A stretch of DNA of 64,000 nucleotides, taken from NCBI RefSeq assembly GCF_937616625.2, contig NC_065572.1:41319653-41383652 (forward strand), read 5' to 3'. Below are positions 11,181 to 22,060 of this stretch, piece by piece. This stretch comes from Mercurialis annua. Taxonomy: Eukaryota; Streptophyta; Magnoliopsida; Malpighiales; Euphorbiaceae. The translations under genes were made by a program, and so were the position numbers. The notes under the pieces were generated by a model, which was not told the origin of the DNA, did not search any database, and worked only from the letters and a program-made list of their open reading frames with translations. How positions within the stretch are numbered: position 1 is the stretch's first letter; the number at the start of each line of letters is the position of its first letter.

Positions 11181-11748
11181 TGAGTTGGACTCACACTTTA
11201 TGATTTCGATACGAGTGAGCACTCGGCTACGGTGTAGTCTGGAAGTCCCCGTATCTAGTGGGTTGGACTCACATCTTTGAAATTAATAATGTTGCTTATA
11301 TCATAAATTTATATATGTAATAAGCGTGTGACGCTATATTTTGATAATACTATAAGTAACTTGCAAACTCACTCAGTATTTTCCCAAATACTGACCCCTC
11401 ACTCTGATGTTTGCAGGTAGACAGAGTCGGATCAGACAAACCATCTCCACTGTGCCAGAAGTCATTGGACTTGCACAAGTTTGGGTTACTAAAGCTGTAG
11501 TAGTCAGTAGGTGTCGGTATTAGATAGATATTTTGACTTCAAACATTATTTTATATTGTAAACGCTAGTATAATATTTTAATATTTATAAATGCTTTATC
11601 CGAAAGAGTTTTCCCGGAAATGTTTTATACATAATATTATACTTTTAAATGCGAAAAATTATTAGTGGTTTTAGGCTTACTACGGGTTTCGGAGCTACCA
11701 CTCCCATTCCCTAGCGCCGGTCTTGGCTCAATAATTTGGGTCGTGACA

Positions 11749-14700
11749 GTTTCGCCTCTTTAGCGATTTAAGCCAAATATTTACAAACGTTACGAAAAAA
11801 TCCAAACGTTTCATCTTTTTAGCGATTTAAGCCAAACGTTTACAAACGTTCTGAAACACATCCACACATTTCGCCTTTATAGCGATTTAAGCCAAACGTT
11901 TACAAACGTTACGAAACAAATCCAAACGTTTCACCTTTTTAGCAATTTAAGCCAATGGTTTACAAACGTTACGAAACAACACCAAATGTTAAAAACGTTA
12001 CGAAACAAATTCAAACGTTTCACATTTTTAGCGATTTAAGCAAAAACTTTATAAACGTTACGAAATAAACCAAGCATTTCACCTTTTTAGCATTTGAAGC
12101 CAAACGTTTACAAACATTATGAAACAAATCCAAGCGTTTCACTTTTTTAGCAATTTAAGCCAAACGTTTACCAACATTTTGAAACAAATCAAGCGTTTCA
12201 CCTTTTTAGTAATTTAAGCCAAACATTTACAAACATTTACAAACATTACGAAACAAATACAAAAGTTTCACCTTTTTACCGATTGAAGCGAAACGTTTAC
12301 AAATTTTACGCAACAAATCCAAACGTATCCCCTTTTTAGTGATTTAAGCTAAACGTTTACAAACGTTACGAAATAGAATCCAAACGTTTCACCTTTTTAG
12401 CGATTTAAGGCAAACGTTTACAAAGGTTATGAAACAAATCCAAATGTTTCAAGTTTTTAGCAAGTTAAGCCAAACGTTTACAAATGTTTCGAAACAAATC
12501 CAAGCGTTCCACCTTTTTAGTAATTTCAGCCAAGCGTTTACAAACATTACGAAACAAATCCAAACGTTTCACACTTTTAGCAATTTAAGCCAAACGTTTA
12601 CAAACGCTACTAAAGAAATCCAATCGTTTCCCCTTTTTAGCGATTTAAAACAAACGATAACAAACGTTACGAAACAAAACCAAACATTTACAACGTTATG
12701 AAACAAATCCAAACGTTTCACATTTTTAGAGCTTTAAGGCAAACCTTTACAAACGTTACGAAACAAAACCAAGCGTTTCACCTTTTTATCAATTTAAGCC
12801 AAACGTTTACAAATGTTACGAAACAAATCAAAGCGTTTCACCTTTTTAGCAATTTAAGCCAAACGTACAAAACAAATCCAAACGTTTCGCCTTTTTAGCG
12901 ATTTAAGCCAAACGTTACAAACGATACGAAATAAATCAAAACGATTCACCTTTTTAGCGATTTAAGCCAAACGTTTACAAACGTTACGAAATAAATCCAA
13001 ACGTTTCATCTTTTTAGCGATTTAAGCCAAACGTTACGAAACAAATCAAAACGTTTCGCCTTTATAGCGATTTATGCCAAACGTTTACAAACTTTACGAA
13101 ACAAATCCAAACGTTTCTCCTTTTTAGCGATTTTAGCCAAACCTTTACAAACGTTACAAAACAAAACCAAGCATTTCACCTTTTTAGCAATTTAAGCAAA
13201 ACTTTTACCAACGTTACGAAACAAATTCAAAAGTTTTGCCTTTATAGCGATTTAAGCTAAACGTTTACAAACGTTACGAAACAAATCCAAACGTTTCTCC
13301 TTTTTAGCGATTTTAGCCAAACGCTTATAAACGTTACGAAACAAAACCAAACATTTAAAACGTTGCAAAACCTATCCAAACATTTCACTTTTTTAGCGAT
13401 TTAAGCCAAACCTTTACAAACGTTACGAAACAAAACCAAGCATCTCACCTTTTTAGCAATTTAAGCCAAACGTTTACAAACGTTCCGAAACAAATCCAAG
13501 CGTTTCACCTTTTTACAAATTTAAGTCAAACGTTTACAAACGTAACGAAACAAATCCAAGCGTTTAACACTTTTAGCCATCTAAGCCAAACGTTTACAAA
13601 CGTTACGAAAGAAATCCAAACATTTCACCTTTTAGTGATTTAAGCCGAACGTTTACAAATATTACGAAACAAATCCGAATGTTTCACCCTTTTAGCGATT
13701 TAGACAAAACGTTTGCAAACGTTGCAAAACAAATTGAAACTATTCCCCATTTTAGCGATTTAAGCCAAACGTTTACAAATGTTACGAAACAAATCCAAAA
13801 ACTTTTCCCCTTTCTCCGATTGAAGCCAAACGTTTACAAACATTACGAAACAAATTCAAAGCGTTTCACCGTTTTAGAAATATAATCCAAACGTTTACAA
13901 ACGTTACGAAACAAATCCAAACGTTTCACCTTTTTAGTGATATAAGTCAAACGTTTACAAACGTTACGAAACAAATCAAAATGTTTTCCCATTTTTGCGA
14001 TTTAAAGCAAACGTATAAAACATACCCAAAGAAATCCAAATGTTTCACCTTTTTAGAGATTTAAGCCACTTGTTTACAAATGTTACGAAACAAATCCAAA
14101 CATTACACCTTTTCAGCGATGTAAGCCAAACGTTTACAAACGTTACGAAACAAATCCAAATGTTTTCCCATTTTAGCTATTTAAGCCAAACGTTTTGAAA
14201 TTAAACCAAACATTTTCCCTTTTTAGCGATTTAAGTGAAAAGTTTACAAACGTTACGGAACAAAAACCAACATTTCACCTTTTTAGCGATTTAAGCCAAA
14301 CGTTTAAAATGTTGCGAAACAAATCCAAGCGTTTCACCTTATTTGCAGTTTATGCCAAACATTTACATACGTTACGAAAAAAATCTAAACGTTACAACTT
14401 TTTAGCGATTTAAGCCAAACGTTTACAAATGTTGCGAAACAAATCCAAACATTTTCCCATTTTAGCGATTTAAGCCAAACGCTTACAAATGTTACGAAAC
14501 ATATCCAAGCGTTTCACCTTTTTAGCGATTTAAGCCAAAATTTTACAAACGATACAAAATAAAACCAAACGTTTAAAATGTTACGAAACAAATTCAAATG
14601 TTTCACCTTTTTAGCATTTCACCGTTTTAGCATTATAAACCAAACGTTTACAAACGTTTTAAAAGAAATCCAAGCGTTTCACCTTTTTAGCAATTTAAGT

Positions 14701-14808
14701 CAAACGTTTACAAGCATTACGAAACAAATCCAAACGTTTCACCTTCTTAGCGATTGAAGCAAACTTTTACAAACATTGTGAAACAAAACAAACGTTTACA
14801 AACGTTAC
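11749..14808 (+). repeat. 60-bp satellite, block A
   Basis: About 51 tandem units of roughly 60 bp. The stretch 11881-11940 fits the consensus exactly: AGCGATTTAAG, then CCAAACGTTT, a second AAACGTT after AC, then ACGAAACAAATCC and AAACGTTTCACC followed by five T. Units vary by substitutions and small gaps. I see no clear multi-unit duplication within this block, unlike blocks B and C. Frames of 60-90 codons here (for example 12429-12701) are by-products of the 60-bp unit, not genes. The block is cut on the right by an LTR insertion at GTTAC. Confidence 0.97.
14804..14808. other. Target-site duplication GTTAC, left copy
   Basis: Satellite bases immediately left of the reverse solo LTR, repeated at 22970-22974. 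Joining the flanks at this point restores a normal satellite unit (AAAC-GTTAC-GAA). Confidence 0.9.
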
Positions 14809-15346
14809 TGTCACGACCCAAATTATTGAGTCAAGACCGGCGCTAGGGATTGGGAGTGGTAGCTCCGAAACCCGTAGCAAGCCTAAAACCACTAATAATT
14901 TTTCGCATTTAAAAGTATAATATAATATATGAAACATTTTCAGAAAAACTCTTTTAAGTAATATACTTATAAATATTAAAATATTATAAAACAACTATTT
15001 GAAATCAATTTACTAATCCTAATTGATACCTACTAACTACTGCAGCTTCAGAAACGCATACTTGTGCAAGTCCGACGACTTCTGCCACAATGAAGATGGT
15101 TTGTCTGATCCGACTCTGACTACCTGAAAAATATCAGAGTGAGGGAGTCAGTATTTTGGTAAATACTGAGTGACTTTACGTTTACAGATGGTATTATCAT
15201 CAAAATCATGTAAGCATCTAACATACTTTTAAATACTCGAATAATCAATTCATAAATCAAACATCAACAACACATAGTTATACGATTCGACTGAAACCCT
15301 AGTCCAAAGATTCTTAAAATACCAACTACAGAACCTAATGAGTTTA

Positions 15347-15535
15347 ATTATAGCAGCATCTGGACCGGGAACAAAGCCACCGTCGCCACAAATCTGCGAC
15401 ATTATAGCAGCATCTGGACCGGGAACAAAGCCACCGTCGCCACAGATCTGCGTTGGGTCTCTGGGCCGGGAACAATGCCACCGTCGCAACAGCTTCCCTT
15501 TAAGTTTTAGCCGGGAACTAAGCCACCGTCGCCAT
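15347..15535 (+). repeat. 54-bp tandem repeat inside the solo LTR, with degenerate copies
   Basis: Two near-identical 54-bp units begin ATTATAGCAGCATCTGGACC at 15347 and 15401. Two shorter, diverged copies of the GCCGGGAAC...GCCACCGTCGC core follow, up to about 15535. Small open frames on both strands here follow from the 54-bp (18-codon) period and have no recognisable domain. Confidence 0.88.
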
Positions 15536-15964
15536 CTGATTTAATAGTTCATACGAAACTCTAGGACACAGGATTATCTAACCTCAGTACTGGTGATCAC
15601 GCAGTCCTATTGACGCCCAATAGGTAGCACGTTTCTTCGAATCGTTAGAACAAATTTCATCACAAATCAAATTAATAAACATATAACCATAAGGATAACG
15701 CGACAGGAAAAGCATATAATATAACAAAGATAAAGCAGATAGTTAAATAAACAACACACAAAAGTAAACTGCAAACTCACAGTGACCGCTATCCAATCCA
15801 ACATAAATAAGATAACGTCGATTCTTGTCAAGCTCCCTTGATTCGCCAAGCTCGTATCTCGGTATTCCGTCATATCTAACGTATAATTCTATCGTTAGAA
15901 CATTTAATAAAAATTTCTATTTTATAATTAATTACATTGATTAGAGTTTAACGTTTAATATATA

Positions 15965-15969
15965 AACGT
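15965..15969. other. Target-site duplication AACGT of the nested copia element, left copy
   Basis: AACGT immediately precedes the left LTR (15970) and recurs directly after the right LTR at 20615-20619. Both lie inside the solo LTR. Confidence 0.92.
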
Positions 15970-16196
15970 TATCAGATTGGTTTGAATTGTCTTCTCAAGG
16001 GAGAAGGTATTCTCATTATATAGATAAATAATGTCAACTATTACAGCTAATTACAGGAGAGATTACAGGGAGCTATATTTGGCTAGCTAATATACACAGA
16101 GTGATCCTAGGGAGCTTTATTTGGTAAGCTAAATCTCTTCTAATTTTATGAGAATATATACAGCTATAATTAAAAGATTATTGCCTTCTATTGACA
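15970..16196 (-). repeat. 3' LTR of the copia element
   Basis: 227 bp, identical to 20388-20614 except for one base. On the minus strand it starts TGTCAATAG directly after the polypurine tract. It supplies the stop codon and the last two sense codons of the polyprotein. Confidence 0.96.
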
Positions 16197-19100
16197 TCCC
16201 CCCTCAAATTGATGCGGGTTATCCACAAGCATCAATTTGTTGGTAAGAAAATTATGCCGTTGGCGTGTCATAGCCTTGGTGAAAATATCTGCCACTTGAA
16301 GATTGCTAGGCACATGGGGAAGAGAAATCGTTCGAGTCTCAAATGCCTCACGAATGAAGTGGCAATCAACTTCAATATGTTTAGTGCGTTCATGGAAGAT
16401 GGGGTTGGCAGAAATGTGAATTGCACTAGTATTATCCGCATGAAGAGGAGTAGGACCAGATGAAGAAAAACCAAGTTCAGCCAATATCCCACGAAGCCAA
16501 TGTATCTCGGCACAAGCTTGAGACATGGCCCTATATTCAGACTCGGTAGAAGACTTAGAAACACGGTCTTGTTTCTTACTTTTCCAGGAAATAAGGGCCT
16601 GACCAAGAAACATACACCAGCCCGTAGTAGAGCGTCTAGTATCACTGCATCCGGCATAATCTGCATCGCTGTATGCTTCAAGATCAAGGGAATTGCCCGA
16701 AGGATAGAAAAGTCTTCGCAAAATTGTACCTTTCACATAGCGAATGATACGTTGTACAGCAGCCATATGTAAGTGTCTAGGAGAAGCCATGAACTGACTA
16801 ACCTGCTGGACAGCATAAGATATATCAGGTCTAGTGATTGTAAGGTACACTAAGCTGCCAACAAGAGTACGATAGCGTGCAGGGTCCGATAACAAGTCGC
16901 CCTCTTCTTTGCGCAGCTTGAGATTAAGTTCCATGGGAGTATCAAGGGGAGTAGAGTCTTGAAGACCAGCAGCAGCCACCAAGTCTTGAGCGTACTTGTG
17001 TTGTGAGAGAAAAATACCATGTGAACCAGCCACAACTTCAAGGCCAAGAAAATACGTGAGAGAGCCTAGATCCTTCATGTGAAAAGAATCTTGTAAATGT
17101 TGCTTTAATTGAGAGATTAAATCTGAATCAGTACCCGTAATAATTATGTCATCAACATATATTAAGAGAATGACAATACCAAACTCAGTTTTGCGAAGAA
17201 ACAGAGAAGCATCATACTTGCTTTTGACAAAGGCAAACTTGAGCAAAGTACATGCAAATTTCTCATACCATGCACGAGGAGCTTGCTTGAGACCATATAA
17301 GGAGCGGCGCAGTTTACAAACAGCAGTAGTAGGAGTAGAAAATAAACCAGCAGGTGGGCGCATGTAAACTTCTTCTTTGAGATCTCCGTGAAGAAATGCA
17401 TTCTTCACATCCATCTGGTGTAAATTCCAACTCTGAGAGGCAGCAATAGCCAAAATTGTGCGGATAGTAGTCATTTTGGCTACCGGAGCAAAAGTCTCCT
17501 CATAATTAACTCCATATTCTTGGTTGTTACCAAGAGCTACTAAACGAGCCTTGTACCTGTCCAAGCTACCATCGGCCTTGACCTTAATAGAGTAAACCCA
17601 CTTACACCCAAGTGGAGTCACGCCGGTAGGACAATCCACCATTTCCCAAGTCTTATTAGCTTCTAGAGCAGATAATTCTTCTTGCATTGCTTGCTGCCAA
17701 CAGTGCTCCTTTACTGCCTGTGCATAACCAGTTGGAATAGAAACAGAAGCTATAGTAGCTGAAAGAGCAGCAGTAGAATTACCTGCCATAGGTGTCGAAA
17801 AACCATAACGGTCAGGAGGACCAGTAGCTCTAGAAGAGCGACGTAAGGGAGCAGATGACTGGGCAGAAGCGGAAGGGGGCAGCACTTGAGTGATTGCAGG
17901 TTTAGGAGGTCTTCGTTGATATACTATTCCTGGCTTGAACCTTGCAACCTGATCACTATTAGAAATATCATCAAAATAAGGTAAGAAAGCAAGTGAAGGC
18001 TGAGGTGACATAGACATAGGGAAGAACCATTGATTTTCAAAAAAAATTACGTTCCTTGAAACACGAACTCGATTTGAGTTTGGGTCATAGCATAAATAAC
18101 CTTTTTGAGTGCTGCTATACCCTAAGAAGGCACATCGAATAGGCTGAGCAGAAAGCTTATTTCTGTCCGGTGGCGGAAGATGCATAAAACAAACACATCC
18201 AAATGTATGAAGATTTTTATAGTCAGGATGGTGATGATAAAGTCTGAAATATGGGGATTGAAAATCCAAAATTTGTGAAGGAAGTCTGTTTATAAGAAAA
18301 GTCGCTGTAGTGAGTGCTTCGACCCAAAACTTAGAAGGAACAGCCGACTCAATTAGCAAAGTCCTAACAACATCTAAGAGATGACGATTCTTCCTTTCAG
18401 CTACGCCGTTTTGTTGCGGAGTATATGGACAAGAACGCTGAGAGATAATCCCTTTAGATTGTAAAAAAGATTGAAACTCGTGAGACATATATTCTCCACC
18501 CGAGTCGGATCGAAGAATTTTAACGAGAGCTGAAAATTGAGTGTCAACAAGAGCTAAAAACAATTTGAACATAGAAAACACTTCTGATTTATGACGCAAG
18601 AAATAAACCCATGTAAATTTGCTATAATCGTCAATAAAAGTTACAAAGTATTTGTATTGGGCATGAGAAATGGTAGGACTAATACCCCATACATCACTAT
18701 GAATTATCTCAAAGCTATGTGTTGCCCTATGTCCTTCAGAAGGAAAAGGTAAAGTCTTACTTTTACCAAGTCTACAAGTAGCACATTCAGGAAACTCAAT
18801 TGAAGAAAGATGCTTTTTATTATTCAATAAACCAGATTTTAACAAGTAAGATAGAACCCTAGAATTAGGATGACCCAAACGCTTATGCCAAACTTCATTT
18901 GACACTTTAGACTCATTGCAAAGTAAGGATAGAATAGAGGAAGAAGTTAAGCTGCAAGGAATAGGGAGTTGCAAAGAAAAGAGACGGCCGTGCTTAGGCC
19001 CCTTCGCTATCACCTGCCCTGAAATCTGATCCTGCACAATACAGCCATTATGAGAAAAATGAACATCACAATTCTGTTCTACAAGCTGCCCAACAGATGC

Positions 19101-20264
19101 TAAATTGACGGAGAGATCAGGTGATACAAAAACATTGTTAAAGGAGGAAGATACATCACCAATTGCCGCAATGGGTAAATCACTACCATTAGCTGTTTGA
19201 ATATGTGAGGAGCCATAATACTTTCTGATATTACTCAACCCATTAAAAGAATTAGTCATATGATTAGAGGCACCTGAATCTAAGATCCAAGTAGATAAAG
19301 AATGGGTACCTTGAAGGCCAAGCGCTGAAAATGCACTCACAATCATTTCTTGCACAGACTCTCGAGTTAAAGAAGGTGCCGAAGTAGGAGTTGCAGCAAT
19401 AGCAGTAGGGGCAGCAGTAATGTCAGCAGGGGCAGCAACACAATAGGCCTTATTAGTGCGGGGTGGACGAGTAGGACACTCCTTAATGATGTGCCCGGAC
19501 TGCTTGCAATAGTTGCAAAATTTCTGAAGACAGTTAGGGGCAATATGACCATATTTCTTACAGCTGTAACACTGTATGGTACTCATGTCACGACCCTTCC
19601 CCTTACCATACACTGCATAAGCAACTGAGACAGAATTAGACGCAACACGAGCTTGCTCCATGATATTCTGAGTATTGATACGTTGTTCCTCACGCAAAAG
19701 TTCTCCAAAACATGTCTCCAAAGTTGGAACGGGATCCCTATTCACCAAAGAGGCACGGACAGCTTCAAATTCAGGCCGCAACTTCATCAAAAATTGGTCT
19801 CTTTGGCTGGTTTTATGGACTTGTTGTACAGCCATCAACCCTTCTCCGGAGACCTTGGCTGTAACAAGATCCGAATAATCATTCCACAAGGTGAGGAAAC
19901 CAGAATAATAGTCTTGAACAGATAGATCTCCTTGGTTATAATTTGCGATGTTTAACTCGAGCTGGAAGCGTCTAGCATTGTTGTCTTGATCATACACTTG
20001 CTTGAGATAGTCCCACATAGTCTTTGCAGACCTATGTGGACGTAAAGAAAGAATGAAATGTGGTTCCACGGAACCAAGAATCCATGACATGATCTGGTTA
20101 TCTTTGGCAGCCCAAGTTGCCTTGTTAGCTGCAGAACTTTCAGTGGTGCTGCCATCTATATGCCCCCATAGCTCCTTACCCTTGATATACGTCTCTAACT
20201 GAAACTCCCATGAAGAATAATTTTTCCCACTGAATTTGACACAAACATTATCTAATTTCTCCAT
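16188..20264 (-). CDS. Ty1/copia gag-pol polyprotein, intact
   Basis: One open frame of 1358 residues carries all proteins of a Ty1/copia element. I start at the ATG at 20264 (MEKLDN); two further in-frame codons upstream begin with GTG, which is not a usual plant start. Residues counted from that Met: an N-terminal Gag region; two CX2CX4HX4C zinc knuckles at about 232-245 and 250-263; the aspartic protease site DSGA at 329-332; the HHCC integrase zinc site (H460, H465, C494, C497); the integrase triad D524, D587, E623 (35 residues between the last two); reverse transcriptase with its first Asp near 952 and YVDD at 1036-1039; and RNase H with YSDADYAG near 1198 and STESEY near 1239. Protease cuts the precursor, reverse transcriptase and RNase H copy the RNA in virus-like particles, and integrase inserts the DNA. 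No stop or frameshift is present, so it may be functional. The final residues QFEGG are encoded by the polypurine tract and the stop lies in the 3' LTR. Confidence 0.97.
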   Translation of the reverse strand: MEKLDNVCVKFSGKNYSSWEFQLETYIKGKELWGHIDGSTTESSAANKATWAAKDNQIMSWILGSVEPHFILSLRPHRSAKTMWDYLKQVYDQDNNARRFQLELNIANYNQGDLSVQDYYSGFLTLWNDYSDLVTAKVSGEGLMAVQQVHKTSQRDQFLMKLRPEFEAVRASLVNRDPVPTLETCFGELLREEQRINTQNIMEQARVASNSVSVAYAVYGKGKGRDMSTIQCYSCKKYGHIAPNCLQKFCNYCKQSGHIIKECPTRPPRTNKAYCVAAPADITAAPTAIAATPTSAPSLTRESVQEMIVSAFSALGLQGTHSLSTWILDSGASNHMTNSFNGLSNIRKYYGSSHIQTANGSDLPIAAIGDVSSSFNNVFVSPDLSVNLASVGQLVEQNCDVHFSHNGCIVQDQISGQVIAKGPKHGRLFSLQLPIPCSLTSSSILSLLCNESKVSNEVWHKRLGHPNSRVLSYLLKSGLLNNKKHLSSIEFPECATCRLGKSKTLPFPSEGHRATHSFEIIHSDVWGISPTISHAQYKYFVTFIDDYSKFTWVYFLRHKSEVFSMFKLFLALVDTQFSALVKILRSDSGGEYMSHEFQSFLQSKGIISQRSCPYTPQQNGVAERKNRHLLDVVRTLLIESAVPSKFWVEALTTATFLINRLPSQILDFQSPYFRLYHHHPDYKNLHTFGCVCFMHLPPPDRNKLSAQPIRCAFLGYSSTQKGYLCYDPNSNRVRVSRNVIFFENQWFFPMSMSPQPSLAFLPYFDDISNSDQVARFKPGIVYQRRPPKPAITQVLPPSASAQSSAPLRRSSRATGPPDRYGFSTPMAGNSTAALSATIASVSIPTGYAQAVKEHCWQQAMQEELSALEANKTWEMVDCPTGVTPLGCKWVYSIKVKADGSLDRYKARLVALGNNQEYGVNYEETFAPVAKMTTIRTILAIAASQSWNLHQMDVKNAFLHGDLKEEVYMRPPAGLFSTPTTAVCKLRRSLYGLKQAPRAWYEKFACTLLKFAFVKSKYDASLFLRKTEFGIVILLIYVDDIIITGTDSDLISQLKQHLQDSFHMKDLGSLTYFLGLEVVAGSHGIFLSQHKYAQDLVAAAGLQDSTPLDTPMELNLKLRKEEGDLLSDPARYRTLVGSLVYLTITRPDISYAVQQVSQFMASPRHLHMAAVQRIIRYVKGTILRRLFYPSGNSLDLEAYSDADYAGCSDTRRSTTGWCMFLGQALISWKSKKQDRVSKSSTESEYRAMSQACAEIHWLRGILAELGFSSSGPTPLHADNTSAIHISANPIFHERTKHIEVDCHFIREAFETRTISLPHVPSNLQVADIFTKAMTRQRHNFLTNKLMLVDNPHQFEGGCQ
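16197..16208 (-). other. Polypurine tract of the copia element, overlapping the coding frame
   Basis: On the minus strand it reads TTTGAGGGGGGA and abuts the 3' LTR start TGTCAA. It is read through as FEGG near the C-terminus of the polyprotein. Confidence 0.9.
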
Positions 20265-20375
20265 AGTCACAAAAGCTGACTAAGAAAACTATGACTGGAA
20301 GCTATTGGGAAAAAGAAAAAAAAACAAGCCTATGGCTGAAAGCTATGATAGAAAAAGAAGACTATGACTGAGATA

Positions 20376-20387
20376 GCTCCGATACCA
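20376..20387 (-). other. Primer-binding site of the copia element
   Basis: The minus strand reads TGGTATCGGAGC directly after the 5' LTR. It has one mismatch to the common TGGTATCAGAGC complement of initiator Met tRNA. Confidence 0.88.
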
Positions 20388-20614
20388 TATCAGATTGGTT
20401 TGAATTGTCTTCTCAAGGGAGAAGGTATTCTCATTATATAGATAAATAATGTCAACTATTACAGCTAATTACAGGAGAGATTACAGGGAGCTATATATGG
20501 CTAGCTAATATACACAGAGTGATCCTAGGGAGCTTTATTTGGTAAGCTAAATCTCTTCTAATTTTATGAGAATATATACAGCTATAATTAAAAGATTATT
20601 GCCTTCTATTGACA
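20388..20614 (-). repeat. 5' LTR of the copia element
   Basis: 227 bp, with one mismatch to the 3' LTR. It drives transcription leftward into the gag-pol frame; about 120 nt of leader separate it from the start codon. Confidence 0.96.
20434..20440 (-). promoter_or_regulatory. Probable TATA box in the copia 5' LTR
   Basis: The minus strand reads TATATAA about 50 bases before the LTR end. A small inverted repeat (CTTCTC-AAGG-GAGAAG) follows near 20408-20423, in what would be the first part of the RNA. The position suits a short plant copia LTR promoter. The identical motif is in the other LTR. Confidence 0.5.
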
Positions 20615-20619
20615 AACGT
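20615..20619. other. Target-site duplication AACGT of the nested copia element, right copy
   Basis: It follows the last LTR base (20614) and matches 15965-15969. Confidence 0.92.
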
Positions 20620-22060
20620 AACTCGTCGTTCTCGTATCGAATTATTTTTGATATAATCTTAAAACGTCCTTTTTTATTATCTTTGGTATTATTCAAAATA
20701 ATATTTAATTAACAAAAACAATTCACTTCAAATAACTAAATATTTTAAGTTAACTTTAACTTGTTAAAAAATGGTTTTTCTAGCCCACTTTGGCTATCAG
20801 AAACGTTTATTTAAAATCGCCCATTTACCAAAGAAATTTTACATTTCTGTAGTCTGCATTCCCACTTATAATTTTCATTTAGACCCGGACTTCAATCGAC
20901 ATCTCTAAGGTCTCCAAAATATTGCTCAAAGTTAGCTTCTTAAAACGTCTTATTTATTTCATGTTTTTCGACCAACTTTGAGCTATTAAAATCATTACTT
21001 AGAGTTATCCAAATTTTAAATAAAAAGCACATTCCCACAGTTTGGAACGTTGCCTACAATATTCATTTAGACCTTAGTTTGAAAATAGATCTCGAAAGTG
21101 TCGGAAACTAAGTCGGAAGTTGGTTACCTAAAGCTGATTCTCAAAACAGCTAAAACAGTCCTCTAAGGGCTGCTGTTTGGGCCTCAAAACATCACCCGGA
21201 AAACTGTTCCGCTTCAAAACAAATTTCACATTCTTATACTTCACAATCAGATCTACAACTTCCGTGAAGACTTCGACTAGTTTCGACTTACGGTTTGTTC
21301 ACAATAATTTTCTAAAGTTGGGTCTTTAATTATTATTTTTGGCTTCATAACAGCCCCACATTATGCTACTGTTTCAGGGTCAGAAACAGAGCCCGTATCA
21401 TCGTTGAACCCAAAACAGAATTGATATTCTTATTCTCTATAACATCGCCTATGTTTTTTATTAAGACTCGAACATAATCCGACATGTCTATCATCTTCAA
21501 ATCTTGCCTCAAAGGAAGCCTCTCATTAGGCATAAATTTGAAAATCACTTTCAGATTTTTCACTCAACTTTGAACCTCGATAACTTTTAATTTATCTTAA
21601 CAACCGTACTATTATTTTTCATAAAACTCATCTATGTAATTCCATCTATAAATCCCACTCACTTTCAAGGTAAGATTATTATTGTTCGAGATTCGTTTTT
21701 ACAGGTGAAGTTGCCCTCATGACTTGATTATATTTTTTTCCAGATTTTATAACTTTCAACATCCTATATATTTCAATCAATTCAACCCTATTTAAATATC
21801 CAAATCCTAATCTGAATATCACGTTTCATTCTCCGTATATCCCTTATGATATACTACTCAAGCCTTCTCAAAAATCATCGCTCCAAGTTATTTGAAATTT
21901 GGTCAAAAGTCGATGTCACAAACTGTTTTGGGGCTGCACTTTCTCTATATTATAAACTTAGTTTTAAACCCTTTTAAACCATGATTTTAACATCAATATA
22001 ATTATGTTATCCTCAAGACTCGATGTACGTTCGAAAAGACCTATCCTAGCTGGTCGGGGA

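Larger units (their letters stand above)
2487..11748 (+). mobile_element. Full LTR-internal-LTR LARD-like element within a tandem array
   Basis: This is the complete unit of LTR 2487-5000, interior 5001-9183 and LTR 9184-11748. The interior sequence immediately upstream (1-2486) makes the order interior-LTR-interior-LTR, so neighbouring elements share an LTR. Satellite DNA begins directly after the last base of the second LTR. The target-site duplication cannot be tested because the left end of the array is outside the window; the right flank reads GTTTC. Confidence 0.85.
9184..11748 (+). repeat. LTR of the LARD-like element, copy 2 (2565 bp)
   Basis: It matches LTR copy 1 from TGTAATACCCC to GTCGTGACA. 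The 51-bp greater length is fully explained by one extra palindrome unit (21 bp, at about 10241-10261) and two extra 15-bp units (30 bp, within 11136-11180). Apart from these I counted only single-base changes. The frame at 10213-10464 is the same chance frame as in copy 1. Satellite follows without any gap. Confidence 0.92.
15970..20614 (-). mobile_element. Complete, young Ty1/copia retrotransposon
   Basis: This 4645-bp element on the minus strand is complete. It has 227-bp LTRs at both ends, target duplication AACGT, a primer-binding site directly after the 5' LTR (20376-20387), one uninterrupted gag-pol frame, and a polypurine tract before the 3' LTR. The order inside pol (protease, integrase, reverse transcriptase, RNase H) is the copia order. 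The LTRs differ at one base (TATATTT versus TATATAT near 16087 and 20505), so insertion was recent. It sits inside the reverse solo LTR and is therefore younger than that insertion. In element orientation the LTR runs TGTCAATAG to CTGATA, so the 3' terminus is TA and not the usual CA. Confidence 0.96.

Noticed and set aside
15250..15544. Small overlapping frames on both strands at the 54-bp repeat of the solo LTR
   Set aside because: Open only because the repeat length is a multiple of three; no start context, domain or conservation to support coding.
16191..19925. Plus-strand and alternative-frame ORFs of 60-139 codons over the copia gene
   Set aside because: They are shadows of the 1358-residue frame, which carries all expected motifs.
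20265..20270. Start of the copia polyprotein at GTG, two codons upstream
   Set aside because: The codon at 20270 is GTG on the minus strand; plant translation normally starts at ATG, and one lies two codons downstream at 20264.
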